Positions 56,623 through 64,000 of a DNA stretch of 64,000 nt are shown here, one piece after another (position 1 is the first letter of the stretch; the number at the start of each line of letters is the position of its first letter). The stretch comes from Knoellia remsis (GTDB taxonomy: Bacteria; Actinomycetota; Actinomycetes; Actinomycetales; Dermatophilaceae), in the NCBI RefSeq assembly GCF_003002895.1, contig NZ_PVTI01000003.1, forward strand, positions 157,063 to 221,062, in the 5' to 3' direction. The position numbers and the translations under genes are program-made. The notes under the pieces were generated by a model. It did not search any database. It saw only the letters and a program-made list of their open reading frames with translations, and was not told the DNA's origin.

Positions 56623-57375
56623 TCAGGGCGTCAGCCCCAGACGCACCATCCGGTCGCTGTGCCGCTGGGTGAGCCGTCCGAACATGTCCCCGATCTGGGT
56701 GAGGTCGGCCTGTCCGCCGACGAGCAGCCCCGAGAGCGCGTCCCGCTCCACCGCGACCGCCTGACCCTGGCTCAGCGCCTCTCCGAGCAGTCGCCTCCCC
56801 CACAGGCTCAGCCGGCCCTTCGCCGTCGGGTCGGTCTTGAGCACGTCCCGCACGATGCCGACGACGAACTCCCCACTCCCCTCGTCGTCGAGGGCGGCGT
56901 CCATCACGGCGCGGGTCTCGTCGTCGACGAAGGCGCCCATCTCGCGGTAGAAGTCCTTGGCGATCCCGTCGCCGACATACGCCTTGACGAGTCCCTCGAC
57001 CCAGCTCTTCGGCTTCGTGCGGTCGTGGAAGGTCTGCAGCGGCGCAACGAACGGCTGCATCGCCGTCTCCGCATCCGCGCCGAGCTCGCCCAGCCGCGCG
57101 ACGAGCAGCTCGTACTGGTGGAACTCGGTCGCGGCGAACCCGGCCATCTGCGCCTTGATCCGCAGCGACGGCGCGAGGTCGGAGTCCGTCGCCATGCGGA
57201 TGGAGGCCATGAGCTCGCCGTAGGCGAGCACCCCGAGCAGGTCGATGACGGCGTCACGGTATGCCGGGTCGTCGCCGTATGCCGGGTCGTCGCCGTATGC
57301 CGCGACAGCGCGTTCCGCGGTCGCGTCACCGTTCGTGGACGAGGTCTCGGCTGCGTCGTCGCGCTCGGTCTCCAT
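56623..57375 (-). CDS. Ferritin-like-fold protein (Rv3210c type)
   Basis: 250 aa. Predicted four-helix ferritin-like fold: YGELMASIRMATDSDL, AATEFHQYELLVARL and later DGIAKDFYREMGAFV supply Glu/His ligands (E, ExxH), similar to MiaE-like diiron proteins. The N-terminal disordered part has the tandem AYGDDP repeat made from three consecutive octamer copies 18 bp apart. Substrate unknown. It diverges from the DEAD helicase gene. Confidence 0.82.
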   Translation of the reverse strand: METERDDAAETSSTNGDATAERAVAAYGDDPAYGDDPAYRDAVIDLLGVLAYGELMASIRMATDSDLAPSLRIKAQMAGFAATEFHQYELLVARLGELGADAETAMQPFVAPLQTFHDRTKPKSWVEGLVKAYVGDGIAKDFYREMGAFVDDETRAVMDAALDDEGSGEFVVGIVRDVLKTDPTAKGRLSLWGRRLLGEALSQGQAVAVERDALSGLLVGGQADLTQIGDMFGRLTQRHSDRMVRLGLTP

Positions 57376-57602
57376 GTCCGCAGCGTAGCGAGCGGGGCCG
57401 CGCCGACCACCTGAAGCGGGCGGACGGCATACGCACGGTATTCTGGTGACCGTCCACGGTGCCCGGTCGGCACGACGAATGCATGACGCGACTCGCGTCG
57501 GGGGCTGCTGCAGGGAGCTGCACGGCCCGTGAAGACCTCCGATCGGCCCGCCACAGCGGCGACGAGCCTCACGTGCGTGACGCCGCCGATCAGAGAGTTT
57601 CC

Positions 57603-59231
57603 ATGACCGACATCCAGTCCACCGAGCTCGACCCTGCCGCCGAGGCCATCGCCGACGAGGCCGCCATCGAGGCGACCAAGGCAGCCACCGCCGTCGAGAA
57701 GACCTTCGCGGACTTCGACATCCACCCCGACATCGTCGGCGCCCTGGCGAAGCACGGCATCACGACGCCGTTCCCCATCCAGGCGATGACGCTGCCCGTC
57801 GCGCTGTCGGGCCACGACATCATCGGCCAGGCCAAGACCGGCACGGGCAAGACCCTCGGCTTCGGCATCCCCCTGCTCAACAAAGTCGTCGCCCGGGGCG
57901 ACGACGGGTGGGACGCGCTGCCGGCGGCGGGCAAGCCGCAGGCGCTCGCCGTCGCACCGACCCGCGAGCTCGCCGTCCAGGTGGCCGCCGACCTCGAGCG
58001 CGCGGGCAAGGACCGCGGCATCCGCGTCCTCACGATCTACGGCGGCCGCGCGTTCGAGCCGCAGATCGACACCCTGCGCAAGGGCGTCGAGGTCGTCGTC
58101 GGCACCCCGGGCCGGCTCATCGACCTCGCCCAGCAGGGCCACCTCGACCTGTCCTACGTCAAGACCGTCGTCCTCGACGAGGCCGACGAGATGCTCGACC
58201 TCGGCTTCCTCCCCGACGTCGAGCGCATCCTCGCGATGACGCCCGCGTCGCGGCAGACGATGCTCTTCTCGGCGACGATGCCCGGGGCGGTCGTCGCGCT
58301 GGCCCGTCGCTACATGACCCAGCCCACCCATATCCGCGCGATGCAGGAGGGTGAGGGCGACACCTCGCAGACCGTCAAGGCGATCACCCAGCACGTCTTC
58401 CGCGCGCACGCGATGGACAAGGTCGAGATGCTGGCGCGCATCCTCCAAGCCCGCGAGCGCGGTCTGACGATCGTGTTCAGCCGGACCAAGCGGACCGCCG
58501 CCAAGGTCGCCGACGAGCTCACCGACCGTGGCTTCGCCGCCGCGGCGATCCACGGCGACCTCGGGCAGGGCGCCCGCGAGCAGGCGCTGCGCGCGTTCCG
58601 CACCGGCAAGGTCGACGTGCTCGTAGCCACCGACGTCGCCGCCCGCGGCATCGACGTCGAGAACGTCACGCACGTCATCAACTACCAGTGCCCCGAGGAC
58701 GACAAGACCTACGTGCACCGCATCGGCCGCACCGGGCGCGCCGGTCAGACCGGGGTCGCGGTGACCTTCGTCGACTGGGACGACCTGCACCGCTGGACGC
58801 TCATCAACAAGGCACTCGACCTCGGCATCCCGGACCCGGAGGAGACGTACTCCTCCTCCGACCACCTCTACGAGGAGCTCGACATCCCGCGCGAGGCCAA
58901 GGGCCGGCTGCCCAAGGCGCAGCAGACCCGCGCCGGCCTCGACGCCGAGGAGATCGAGGACCTCGGCGAGACCGGCAAGGCCGGCGGTCGGCGCCCCCAG
59001 GGCGGCGGTCGCGGTGGGCGTGCTGGTCGTGGCGGTCGTGACGGCGAGCGCGGTGGCCGGGGCGGCCGTGGGGGCGAGCGCGGCGGTCGCGGTCGTGACG
59101 GTGAACGTGGTGCCCGTGCCGAGCGTTCCGATGCGCGCTCCGGCGAGAGCGGCGAGGGTGACGCGCCGCGCCGCCGCAACCGCAACCGCCGACGCACCCG
59201 CGGCGGCAAGCCGACGACGCAGGGCGACTGA
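57603..59231 (+). CDS. DEAD-box RNA helicase with RGG tail
   Basis: 542 aa (RhlE/Rv3211 type). Motifs: FADFDIHP with Q-motif region TPFPIQAMT, Walker A AKTGTGKT, VAPTREL, TPGRLID, VLDEADEML, FSATMP, ATDVAARGID and HRIGRTGRAG. The C-terminal 100 residues are Gly/Arg-rich repeats (GGRGGRAGRGG and similar), an RNA-binding tail. The leader upstream of ATG 57603 is about 150 nt with a TATTCT -10-like box near 57439. The core lacks octamer copies. Confidence 0.93.
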   Translation: MTDIQSTELDPAAEAIADEAAIEATKAATAVEKTFADFDIHPDIVGALAKHGITTPFPIQAMTLPVALSGHDIIGQAKTGTGKTLGFGIPLLNKVVARGDDGWDALPAAGKPQALAVAPTRELAVQVAADLERAGKDRGIRVLTIYGGRAFEPQIDTLRKGVEVVVGTPGRLIDLAQQGHLDLSYVKTVVLDEADEMLDLGFLPDVERILAMTPASRQTMLFSATMPGAVVALARRYMTQPTHIRAMQEGEGDTSQTVKAITQHVFRAHAMDKVEMLARILQARERGLTIVFSRTKRTAAKVADELTDRGFAAAAIHGDLGQGAREQALRAFRTGKVDVLVATDVAARGIDVENVTHVINYQCPEDDKTYVHRIGRTGRAGQTGVAVTFVDWDDLHRWTLINKALDLGIPDPEETYSSSDHLYEELDIPREAKGRLPKAQQTRAGLDAEEIEDLGETGKAGGRRPQGGGRGGRAGRGGRDGERGGRGGRGGERGGRGRDGERGARAERSDARSGESGEGDAPRRRNRNRRRTRGGKPTTQGD

Positions 59232-59254
59232 CCGGCATACCGGAACCAGTGCGA

Positions 59255-59300
59255 CGAAGGGCCCGGAGCGGGAGAACACCTCCCCGCTCCGGGCCCTTCG
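59255..59300. terminator. Terminator between DEAD helicase and alcohol dehydrogenase genes
   Basis: 18-bp perfect stem (59255-59272 with 59283-59300), loop of ten bases, in a convergent gap. Confidence 0.9.
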
Positions 59301-59315
59301 CGCGGTGTGGACCTG

Positions 59316-60380
59316 TCAGGCCGACGGCGAGATCGTGCTCGTGTCGATGACGTAGCGGTAGCGCACGTCGCCGGCGACGACCTTGTCGTAGGCCGCGTCG
59401 ATCGTCGTCGTGTCGCTCGCGTCGAGCGTCTCGATCGTGGCGCCGATGCCGTGCTCGGCACAGAAGTCGAGCATCTCCTGGGTCTCGCCGATGCCGCCGA
59501 TGTTGCTGCCGCTCAGCGACTTGTTGCCGATGATGAGGCTGCCCGGGTTGACGGCCAGCTTGCTCGGCGGGAGGCCGACGTTGACGAGGGCGCCGTTGGG
59601 GCGCAGCAGCTTGACGTACTGCTCCATGTCGAGGTCGGCGCTCACCGTGTTGATGATGAGGTCGAAGCTCGCGCGGGCGCCCTTCATCGCGTCGGCGTCG
59701 CTCGTGGCGATGTGCCGGCTCGAGCCGAGTGCCTTGGCGTCGTCGGCCTTCGCGGAGGAGCGCGACAGGGTGGTCACCTCGGCGCCCATGGCGGCGGCCA
59801 GCTTGACGGCCATGTGGCCGAGGCCCCCGACGCCGACGACGGCGACCTTCTTGCCGGGGCCGGCGCCCCAGCGCTTGAGCGGTGAGTAGGTCGTGATGCC
59901 CGCGCAGAGCAGCGGCGCGGCCTCGTCGAGCTCAATGCCCTCGGGGATCCGCACGACCATGCGCTCGGTGACGACGATCTGCTGCGAGTAGCCGCCGGCG
60001 GCCCACTCACCGTCGTAGTTCTGCGCGTTGTAGGTGCCGACGGCGCCCTTGGTGCAGAACATCTCCTGGCCGTCCTTGCAGAACTCGCACTCGCCGCAGG
60101 AGTCGACGAGGCAGCCGACGCCGACACGGTCGCCGACCTTGAACTTCGTCACGGCGTCGCCGACCTCGCTCACGACACCAGCGATCTCGTGACCGGTGAC
60201 GATCGGGTAGTGCGCGGCACCCCACTCGTCGCGGACGGTGTGGATGTCGCTGTGGCAGATGCCGGCGAACTTGATGTCGATGCGGACGTCGTCGTCACGC
60301 AGGTCGCGGCGCTCGAGCTCGATCGCCTCGAAGGGGGCTCCGGCGGACGGGACAGAGAGGGCAGGGGTGGTGGTGGTCAT
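59316..60380 (-). CDS. Zinc-dependent NADP alcohol dehydrogenase (YahK/AdhC-like)
   Basis: 354 aa. Catalytic zinc set GICHSDIHTVRDEWG, TGHEIAG; structural zinc cysteines SCGECEFCKDGQEMFC; Rossmann loop VVGVGGLGHMAV. Sequence style matches NADP-dependent cinnamyl-alcohol-dehydrogenase-like reductases of aldehydes. It follows the ParA-like gene with an 80-bp gap on the same strand. Confidence 0.9.
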   Translation of the reverse strand: MTTTTPALSVPSAGAPFEAIELERRDLRDDDVRIDIKFAGICHSDIHTVRDEWGAAHYPIVTGHEIAGVVSEVGDAVTKFKVGDRVGVGCLVDSCGECEFCKDGQEMFCTKGAVGTYNAQNYDGEWAAGGYSQQIVVTERMVVRIPEGIELDEAAPLLCAGITTYSPLKRWGAGPGKKVAVVGVGGLGHMAVKLAAAMGAEVTTLSRSSAKADDAKALGSSRHIATSDADAMKGARASFDLIINTVSADLDMEQYVKLLRPNGALVNVGLPPSKLAVNPGSLIIGNKSLSGSNIGGIGETQEMLDFCAEHGIGATIETLDASDTTTIDAAYDKVVAGDVRYRYVIDTSTISPSA

Positions 60381-60460
60381 GCTCGCTACTTTTCGCTCGT
60401 GGACGGGGTCACGTCAAACCGGGCCCGGGGTCCGGTCGCCGCCGTCCGGCCCGCAACCCG

Positions 60461-61243
60461 TCAGAGCCGCGGCAGCAGGCTCTCCGCGACGTCGCGGTAG
60501 GCCTTGGCGCCCTTGGACGACTTCGCCGTGGCGAGGATCGAGCGGCCGACCGCGGGCGCCTCGGCGAAGCGCACCGTGCGCGGGATCGGCGGGTCGAGGA
60601 CCGGTATGCCGTAGCGCTCGCCGACGTCGGCGAGCACCTCCTGCGCGTGGTTGCTGCGGCCGTCGAAGAGGGTGGGGAGGATGCCGACGACGTCGAGCTT
60701 CTTGTTGAGGTACTTCTTCACGTCGGCCACGGTGTCGAGGAGCTGACCGACACCTCGGTGGCTCAGCATCTCGCACGGCATGGGGATGACGAGCCCGTTG
60801 GCGGCGGTGAGGGCGCCGAGGGTGAGCACGCCGAGGCTGGGCGAGCAGTCGAGCAGGATGACGTCGTAGTCCTTCGCGACCTCCTTGAGGGCGCCCTGGA
60901 GGACGAACTCACGCGCCGGCCGACCGAGGAGGACCGCCTCGGTGCCGGCGAGCTCGATCGAGGCCGGGGCGAGGTCCACGCCGTCGTCGCACTCGATGAC
61001 GATGTCGGCGATGCCCGCCTGCCCGAGCAGGACCTGGTGCATCGACTCCTCGACGGCGTCGGGGTCCACGCCGAGGCTGAAGGTCAGGCAGGCCTGCGCG
61101 TCGAGGTCGACGAGCAGGACCCGCTTGCCGAGCTGGGCGAAGGCCGCCCCGAGCGAGGCGACCGAGGTCGTCTTGGCCACGCCGCCCTTCTGGTTGGCGA
61201 CGGCGAGGATGGTGGCTCCGGGAGTGCGCTTGCGTGGGGGCAC
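60461..61243 (-). CDS. ParA/MinD-like ATPase (orphan, Rv3213c type)
   Basis: 260 aa. Deviant Walker A KGGVAKTT, Walker B VILLDCSPSLG, VLLVDLDAQA. No parB or parS is seen nearby, so it is an orphan ATPase and not a segregation cassette. Closest positional match is the Rv3213c/Soj-like gene next to the DEAD helicase. GTG 61243 has AAGGA about six bases upstream. Confidence 0.9.
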   Translation of the reverse strand: MPPRKRTPGATILAVANQKGGVAKTTSVASLGAAFAQLGKRVLLVDLDAQACLTFSLGVDPDAVEESMHQVLLGQAGIADIVIECDDGVDLAPASIELAGTEAVLLGRPAREFVLQGALKEVAKDYDVILLDCSPSLGVLTLGALTAANGLVIPMPCEMLSHRGVGQLLDTVADVKKYLNKKLDVVGILPTLFDGRSNHAQEVLADVGERYGIPVLDPPIPRTVRFAEAPAVGRSILATAKSSKGAKAYRDVAESLLPRL

Positions 61244-61418
61244 GTGAGGATCCTTGCGAGAGAGTCGGTATGCCGGCCCACGCAGATCGTGGGTACTGCG
61301 CTCCAGTGTGTCAGCCCGGCGTGCCACCTGCGCCGAGCGGGCGGACCGGGTGCGCCCAGCGGTCGGGTCGGCTACGCCGCGTGGCGGCCGGGTGGGATGA
61401 CGGCGCTTTGACCGAGCA

Positions 61419-61455
61419 CAGAGGGGTGACCCCGCGGCGCGGGATCACCCCTCTG
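61419..61455 (-). terminator. Terminator after the GH68 gene
   Basis: 17-bp arms (61419-61435 with 61439-61455) with one mismatch, a GGC loop. It lies downstream of the GH68 stop. Confidence 0.85.
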
Positions 61456-61470
61456 CGGTGGCGGCTCCGG

Positions 61471-63075
61471 TCAGCTGCGCGGGCCGAAGGTGCGGTTCGC
61501 CGGGATGTCGGCGTACCCACCGAGACCGCCGTCACCGTAGGTCCGGTCGACGGTGGCACTGTCGCCCCTGATGTCGAGCCGGACCGTCGGCCCGAGCGTC
61601 CCGCCGCGACGGAAGTCGCCCTTGGTGCCGTTGGTGTCGATGAACGACTGCACCTCACCGTTCGGCATGACGTAGTGCGAGTACGCCTGGAACTGGCCCG
61701 GGTGCTGGTTGGCGTCGGGCGCGAACGGAGTGCCCGTCGGGTAGTTGAGGTTGGTCGGGCTGCCGAGCGCCAGACCCGAACCGCGGTTCAGCGGCTGGTA
61801 GTCGCTGCGGATGCCGTCGCCGACGAACCCGTAGACGCCCTCGGGGCCGTCGATGCCCGCGGCGAACGTCGAGCGGTGGCTGATCGTGAAGAGGTAGTAC
61901 TTCCCGTTCGCCATGTAGATCTGCGGCCGCTCGGTCTGGTCGGTGACGCAGTTCGCCGACAGGATCGGCGGCAGGAACGTCCACTTCGTCAGGTTCTTGT
62001 TGTCCGCGACGGCGAGCCCGACGTTGCCGATCTGGTACGTCGCACCGCTGTTCCGCACGGTCTCGAGGTCCTCGGCCTGCGGGTCACCCTTGGCGTAGCC
62101 GAGGTCCTGCTGGGTGCAGACGCTCTTGTCGCCGCGACGGTAGGCGCTGTTGCCCTCGAAGACCATGAACGTCTTGCCGGGGTACGCCGGGTCCTCGAAG
62201 GTGAACGGGTCACGGAAGTTGAAGTACGGGTTCTGCTCGCCGGTCTGGTAGTACTTCCCGTCGGCCTGGAGCAGGTCGTCGACCTTGCCGAACCCGGAGA
62301 GGCGAACCCCCTTGCTGCTCGTGTGCACGTTGCCCGTGCTGAGCGCGATCCGCGGGTCGTAGGGCCTGCGGTCACTGCCGTCGGCGTTGCGGTAGAACGC
62401 GACGTCGGTGAAGAACAGCTTGATCCGGCCGCCCTTGTCGATCCGGGCCGATCCCGACCACTGGGTCTGGTGGGTGTAGGACTGGTCCGGGAAGATCGTG
62501 CCGGTCACGCCCTCGTCGAAGACGAGACCTCCGTAGGTCCAGCCACCGTTCGCGGGACGGTCCTTCGCGGCGACGCCGGCCTTGCGGTAGAAGTAGCCGA
62601 TCTTGGCGTAGACGTGCCGCTCGTCGAAGCCGAGCTTGCGGTCGGCGACGAGCGAGAAGATGATCTCCCAGCCGTTGACGCTGTACTGGTTCGCGGAGCC
62701 GTCGGTGAGCGGCCAGGTGTCCCACACCCAGACCTTCTCGTTGCTCATGTCCGGGAAGTCCTGCGACACCGTCGGCATCGTGTACTCCTCGGGCATGGAG
62801 TTCTCGCGCGGCCCGGCCTTCGGGTCGGACATCGCCTTGAGCTGACGCGCGTCTGCGCGGGTCCACTTCGAGGTGAAGTCGGCGAATGGGGAGTACGCCT
62901 TCTGCGAGTGCTTCGTCGGGGCGGGAAAGCCCCCGACCGGCGCCGGTGCGGTCGCTGCTGGTGCGGCGGCGGGAGCCGGAGCGGCTGCCGCGACGTTCGA
63001 GGTGAGCGCGGTGGCCACCGTCGCGGCCGCCGCGACGACGACGCCCGCTGCGCGCCTGAGGTGTGTGCGTTTCAT
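61471..63075 (-). CDS. Secreted GH68 levansucrase/inulosucrase-type fructosyltransferase
   Basis: 534 aa with a cleavable signal peptide (MKRTHLRR, then Ala/Val core ending AAAAP). The nucleophile Asp is in VWVWDTWPL, the transition-state Asp in FRDPFTF, and the acid/base Glu in DQTERPQIY, so all three catalytic residues are present. It polymerises fructose from sucrose or hydrolyses it. It diverges from a GH32 gene, with two LacI-type operators between them. Confidence 0.92.
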   Translation of the reverse strand: MKRTHLRRAAGVVVAAAATVATALTSNVAAAAPAPAAAPAATAPAPVGGFPAPTKHSQKAYSPFADFTSKWTRADARQLKAMSDPKAGPRENSMPEEYTMPTVSQDFPDMSNEKVWVWDTWPLTDGSANQYSVNGWEIIFSLVADRKLGFDERHVYAKIGYFYRKAGVAAKDRPANGGWTYGGLVFDEGVTGTIFPDQSYTHQTQWSGSARIDKGGRIKLFFTDVAFYRNADGSDRRPYDPRIALSTGNVHTSSKGVRLSGFGKVDDLLQADGKYYQTGEQNPYFNFRDPFTFEDPAYPGKTFMVFEGNSAYRRGDKSVCTQQDLGYAKGDPQAEDLETVRNSGATYQIGNVGLAVADNKNLTKWTFLPPILSANCVTDQTERPQIYMANGKYYLFTISHRSTFAAGIDGPEGVYGFVGDGIRSDYQPLNRGSGLALGSPTNLNYPTGTPFAPDANQHPGQFQAYSHYVMPNGEVQSFIDTNGTKGDFRRGGTLGPTVRLDIRGDSATVDRTYGDGGLGGYADIPANRTFGPRS

Positions 63076-63173
63076 GGTGCTTCGCCTTCAGTCGTGAGAG
63101 ATGGATGTGAACCATCCGCCGACACGCCGATCCTCCGAAGGTGCGGGTGGGGAGGTCGCCGGGCCGGTCGGTT

Positions 63174-63185
63174 GACAACGTTGTC
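63174..63185. promoter_or_regulatory. LacI-type operator 1
   Basis: GACAACGTTGTC, a perfect 12-bp palindrome with the central CG typical of LacI/GalR operators. It lies between the divergent GH68 and GH32 genes. Confidence 0.75.
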
Positions 63186-63207
63186 CCATGGCGTGCCACT
63201 CACTTTA

Positions 63208-63219
63208 CAAAACGTTTTG
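63208..63219. promoter_or_regulatory. LacI-type operator 2
   Basis: CAAAACGTTTTG, a perfect 12-bp palindrome 34 bp centre to centre from the first. Both would let one LacI-family repressor, not encoded in the window, control the fructan cluster. Confidence 0.78.
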
Positions 63220-63328
63220 CGTTCTGTCACGCTGAGAGTGCGACGAGGCCCTGGATGGCCTCCCCCGAACACGAGAACCGCCCCGACCCAGACCCGAGAA
63301 CAGACGCACGAACAGACCCAGGAAGACG

Positions 63329-63685
63329 ATGTCCCACCCGCAGGAGACACCCCGACTCGAGCCGCTCGGTGAGCCGACACCGCGCGGCGACCGGCCCTTC
63401 CGGTCGAGCGCAGCTCTGGACGGACCGGTGACCCGGCGCACCATCCTGGCCCTGGCGGCCCTCGCCGCTCCGGCCACGCTGGCGGCATGCACCTCCCCCA
63501 CCCCCGCAGGCGGGAGGGCTTCACGGCAGCCGGTCCCACGGACCAGCGCCACGCCGGACACGCCGCCACCGAACGCGCCGCCACGGGGCGACCCGCGCCG
63601 TCCCGAGCTGCACCTCACCCCGGCACGACGCTGGATGAACGACCCACAGCGACCCGTCTTCGTGGACGGCCGCTGGCACCTCTAC
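63329..63685 (+). pseudogene. GH32 fructosidase gene, truncated by an IS element
   Basis: The first about 119 codons of a lipoprotein fructosidase: Tat-like RR (TRRTILALAALAAP), lipobox LAAC, a Ser/Pro linker, then LHLTPARRWMNDPQ (the WMNDPNG nucleophile motif with Gln for Asn) and RWHLYG. At about 63686 the sequence turns into IS DNA and the frame ends at 63718. The C-terminal beta-propeller and the acid/base region are missing. It was probably co-regulated with the GH68 gene. Confidence 0.85.
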
Positions 63686-64000
63686 GGTCAAGTCCGGATC
63701 GGTGGTGTACGACGGTGATCCGTCGAGGGTTGTGGTTTAGGCGTTGATGGCGCCGGCGATCAGCTCGGTGGTCACCTCCTCGTTCCCGGCCTGTCCCTCG
63801 CGGGCGATGAGCACGGCGCGGGCGTTCTTGAGGGCTTCGAGGCCGAGGTAGCGGCGTTGTTCGGCCCATTCGTCGTGCTGCTCCGCGAGGACGGCCCCGA
63901 CGAGCCGGATCACGGACTCGCGGTTGGGGAAGATCCCGACGACGTCGGTGCGGCGGCGGATCTCTCGGTTGAGGCGCTCGTTGGGGTTGTTCGACCAGAT
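63686..64000 (-). mobile_element. IS256-family insertion sequence, 3' end (edge-truncated)
   Basis: The sequence from about 63686 leaves the GH32 frame and contains the end of an IS256-family transposase gene. The other IS end and target duplication lie outside the window, so the left boundary is an estimate from where the GH32 homology stops. Confidence 0.8.
63737..64000 (-). CDS. IS256-family transposase, C-terminal part (partial)
   Basis: 87 codons to the window edge. Seen: [37 protein letters not shown], and [14 protein letters not shown], typical of the IS256/mutator transposase C-terminus including the catalytic-region Glu of NPNERLNRE. The stop is TAA at 63737-63739. Confidence 0.93.
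   Translation of the reverse strand: MWSNNPNERLNREIRRRTDVVGIFPNRESVIRLVGAVLAEQHDEWAEQRRYLGLEALKNARAVLIAREGQAGNEEVTTELIAGAINA

Noticed and set aside
60461..61243. Possible chromosome-segregation parAB locus
   Set aside because: No parB, no parS-like cluster and no origin features are nearby; the ATPase is an orphan of the Rv3213c type.
63174..63219. The twin palindromes as an IS or attachment site
   Set aside because: Their CG-centred 12-bp symmetry, between divergent sugar genes, is typical of LacI-family operators, and the IS boundary is about 470 bp away.

Overview
High-GC (about 70% G+C by eye) actinobacterial chromosome. The gene set is diagnostic: a SigR/RsrA redox switch, WhiB7, the AdnAB helicase-nuclease, mycoredoxin, nickel SOD with its maturation peptidase, bL37, DUF3107, a UPF0182/PPA1309 pair, leaderless GTG/ATG starts and an initiator tRNA without an encoded CCA. 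A Micrococcales member, perhaps Intrasporangiaceae, is my inference. Gene content and order between about 26 and 61 kb follow, from memory, the M. tuberculosis block Rv3193c to Rv3213c (UPF0182, PDZ-Lon, zinc hydrolase, ABC1 kinase, whiB7, uvrD2, mycoredoxin, nudC, adnB, adnA, moeZ, TetR, TB9.4, ferritin-like, DEAD helicase, ParA-like), with several insertions and losses. The 8-14 kb segment resembles the sigH to aroA/rsgA neighbourhood. No phage or conjugative island is seen. The only mobile DNA is an IS256-family element at the right edge.

Layout. 0-4.9 kb: SGNH esterase, MDR oxidoreductase, homocysteine methyltransferase, malic enzyme, and sodX-sodN. 4.9-7.8 kb: a 42-aa secreted peptide gene followed by two overlapping genes for membrane proteins with HD domains, then bL37. 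7.9-14 kb: rsrA-sigR, ferritin, a hydrolase-SRAP pair, and the DoxX-aroA-rsgA run. 14-20 kb: a complete oligopeptide ABC transporter. 20-26.3 kb: hisN, two M16 peptidases, type II NADH dehydrogenase, N-formylglutamate hydrolase and tRNA-fMet. 26.3-40.4 kb: UPF0182, PPA1309, PDZ-Lon, moaE, zinc hydrolase, Nudix, metallopeptidase, zinc ribbon, E1-like fragment, ABC1 kinase, HhH-GPD repair protein, MFS-spermidine synthase, rhodanese and cysteine dioxygenase. 40.4-53.5 kb: whiB7 with its attenuator leader, uvrD2, mycoredoxin, nudC, a kinase-like protein, adnB-adnA. 53.5-61.3 kb: moeZ, TetR, DUF3107, GlsB, ferritin-like protein, DEAD helicase, alcohol dehydrogenase, ParA-like ATPase. 61.4-64 kb: a GH68 fructan enzyme, twin LacI-type operators, and a GH32 fructosidase gene broken by the IS.

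How the parts work together. Oxidative and thiol stress (SigR/RsrA, mycoredoxin, NiSOD, ferritin, cysteine dioxygenase with rhodanese), DNA repair (AdnAB, UvrD2, HhH-GPD, SRAP) and antibiotic response (WhiB7) are concentrated here. Two ribosome-sensing leaders stand out: a poly-cysteine upstream ORF ahead of cysteine dioxygenase, and a 76-codon upstream ORF with a classic intrinsic terminator ahead of whiB7.

The most unusual signal is a highly iterated octamer, CGGCATAC/GTATGCCG. I counted 51 exact copies, nearly equally in both orientations, where about two are expected from composition. It sits in genes, in leaders, in a terminator loop, in a 32-bp tandem palindromic array upstream of adnA, and in a coding tandem duplication. 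Counts and coordinates are by hand.
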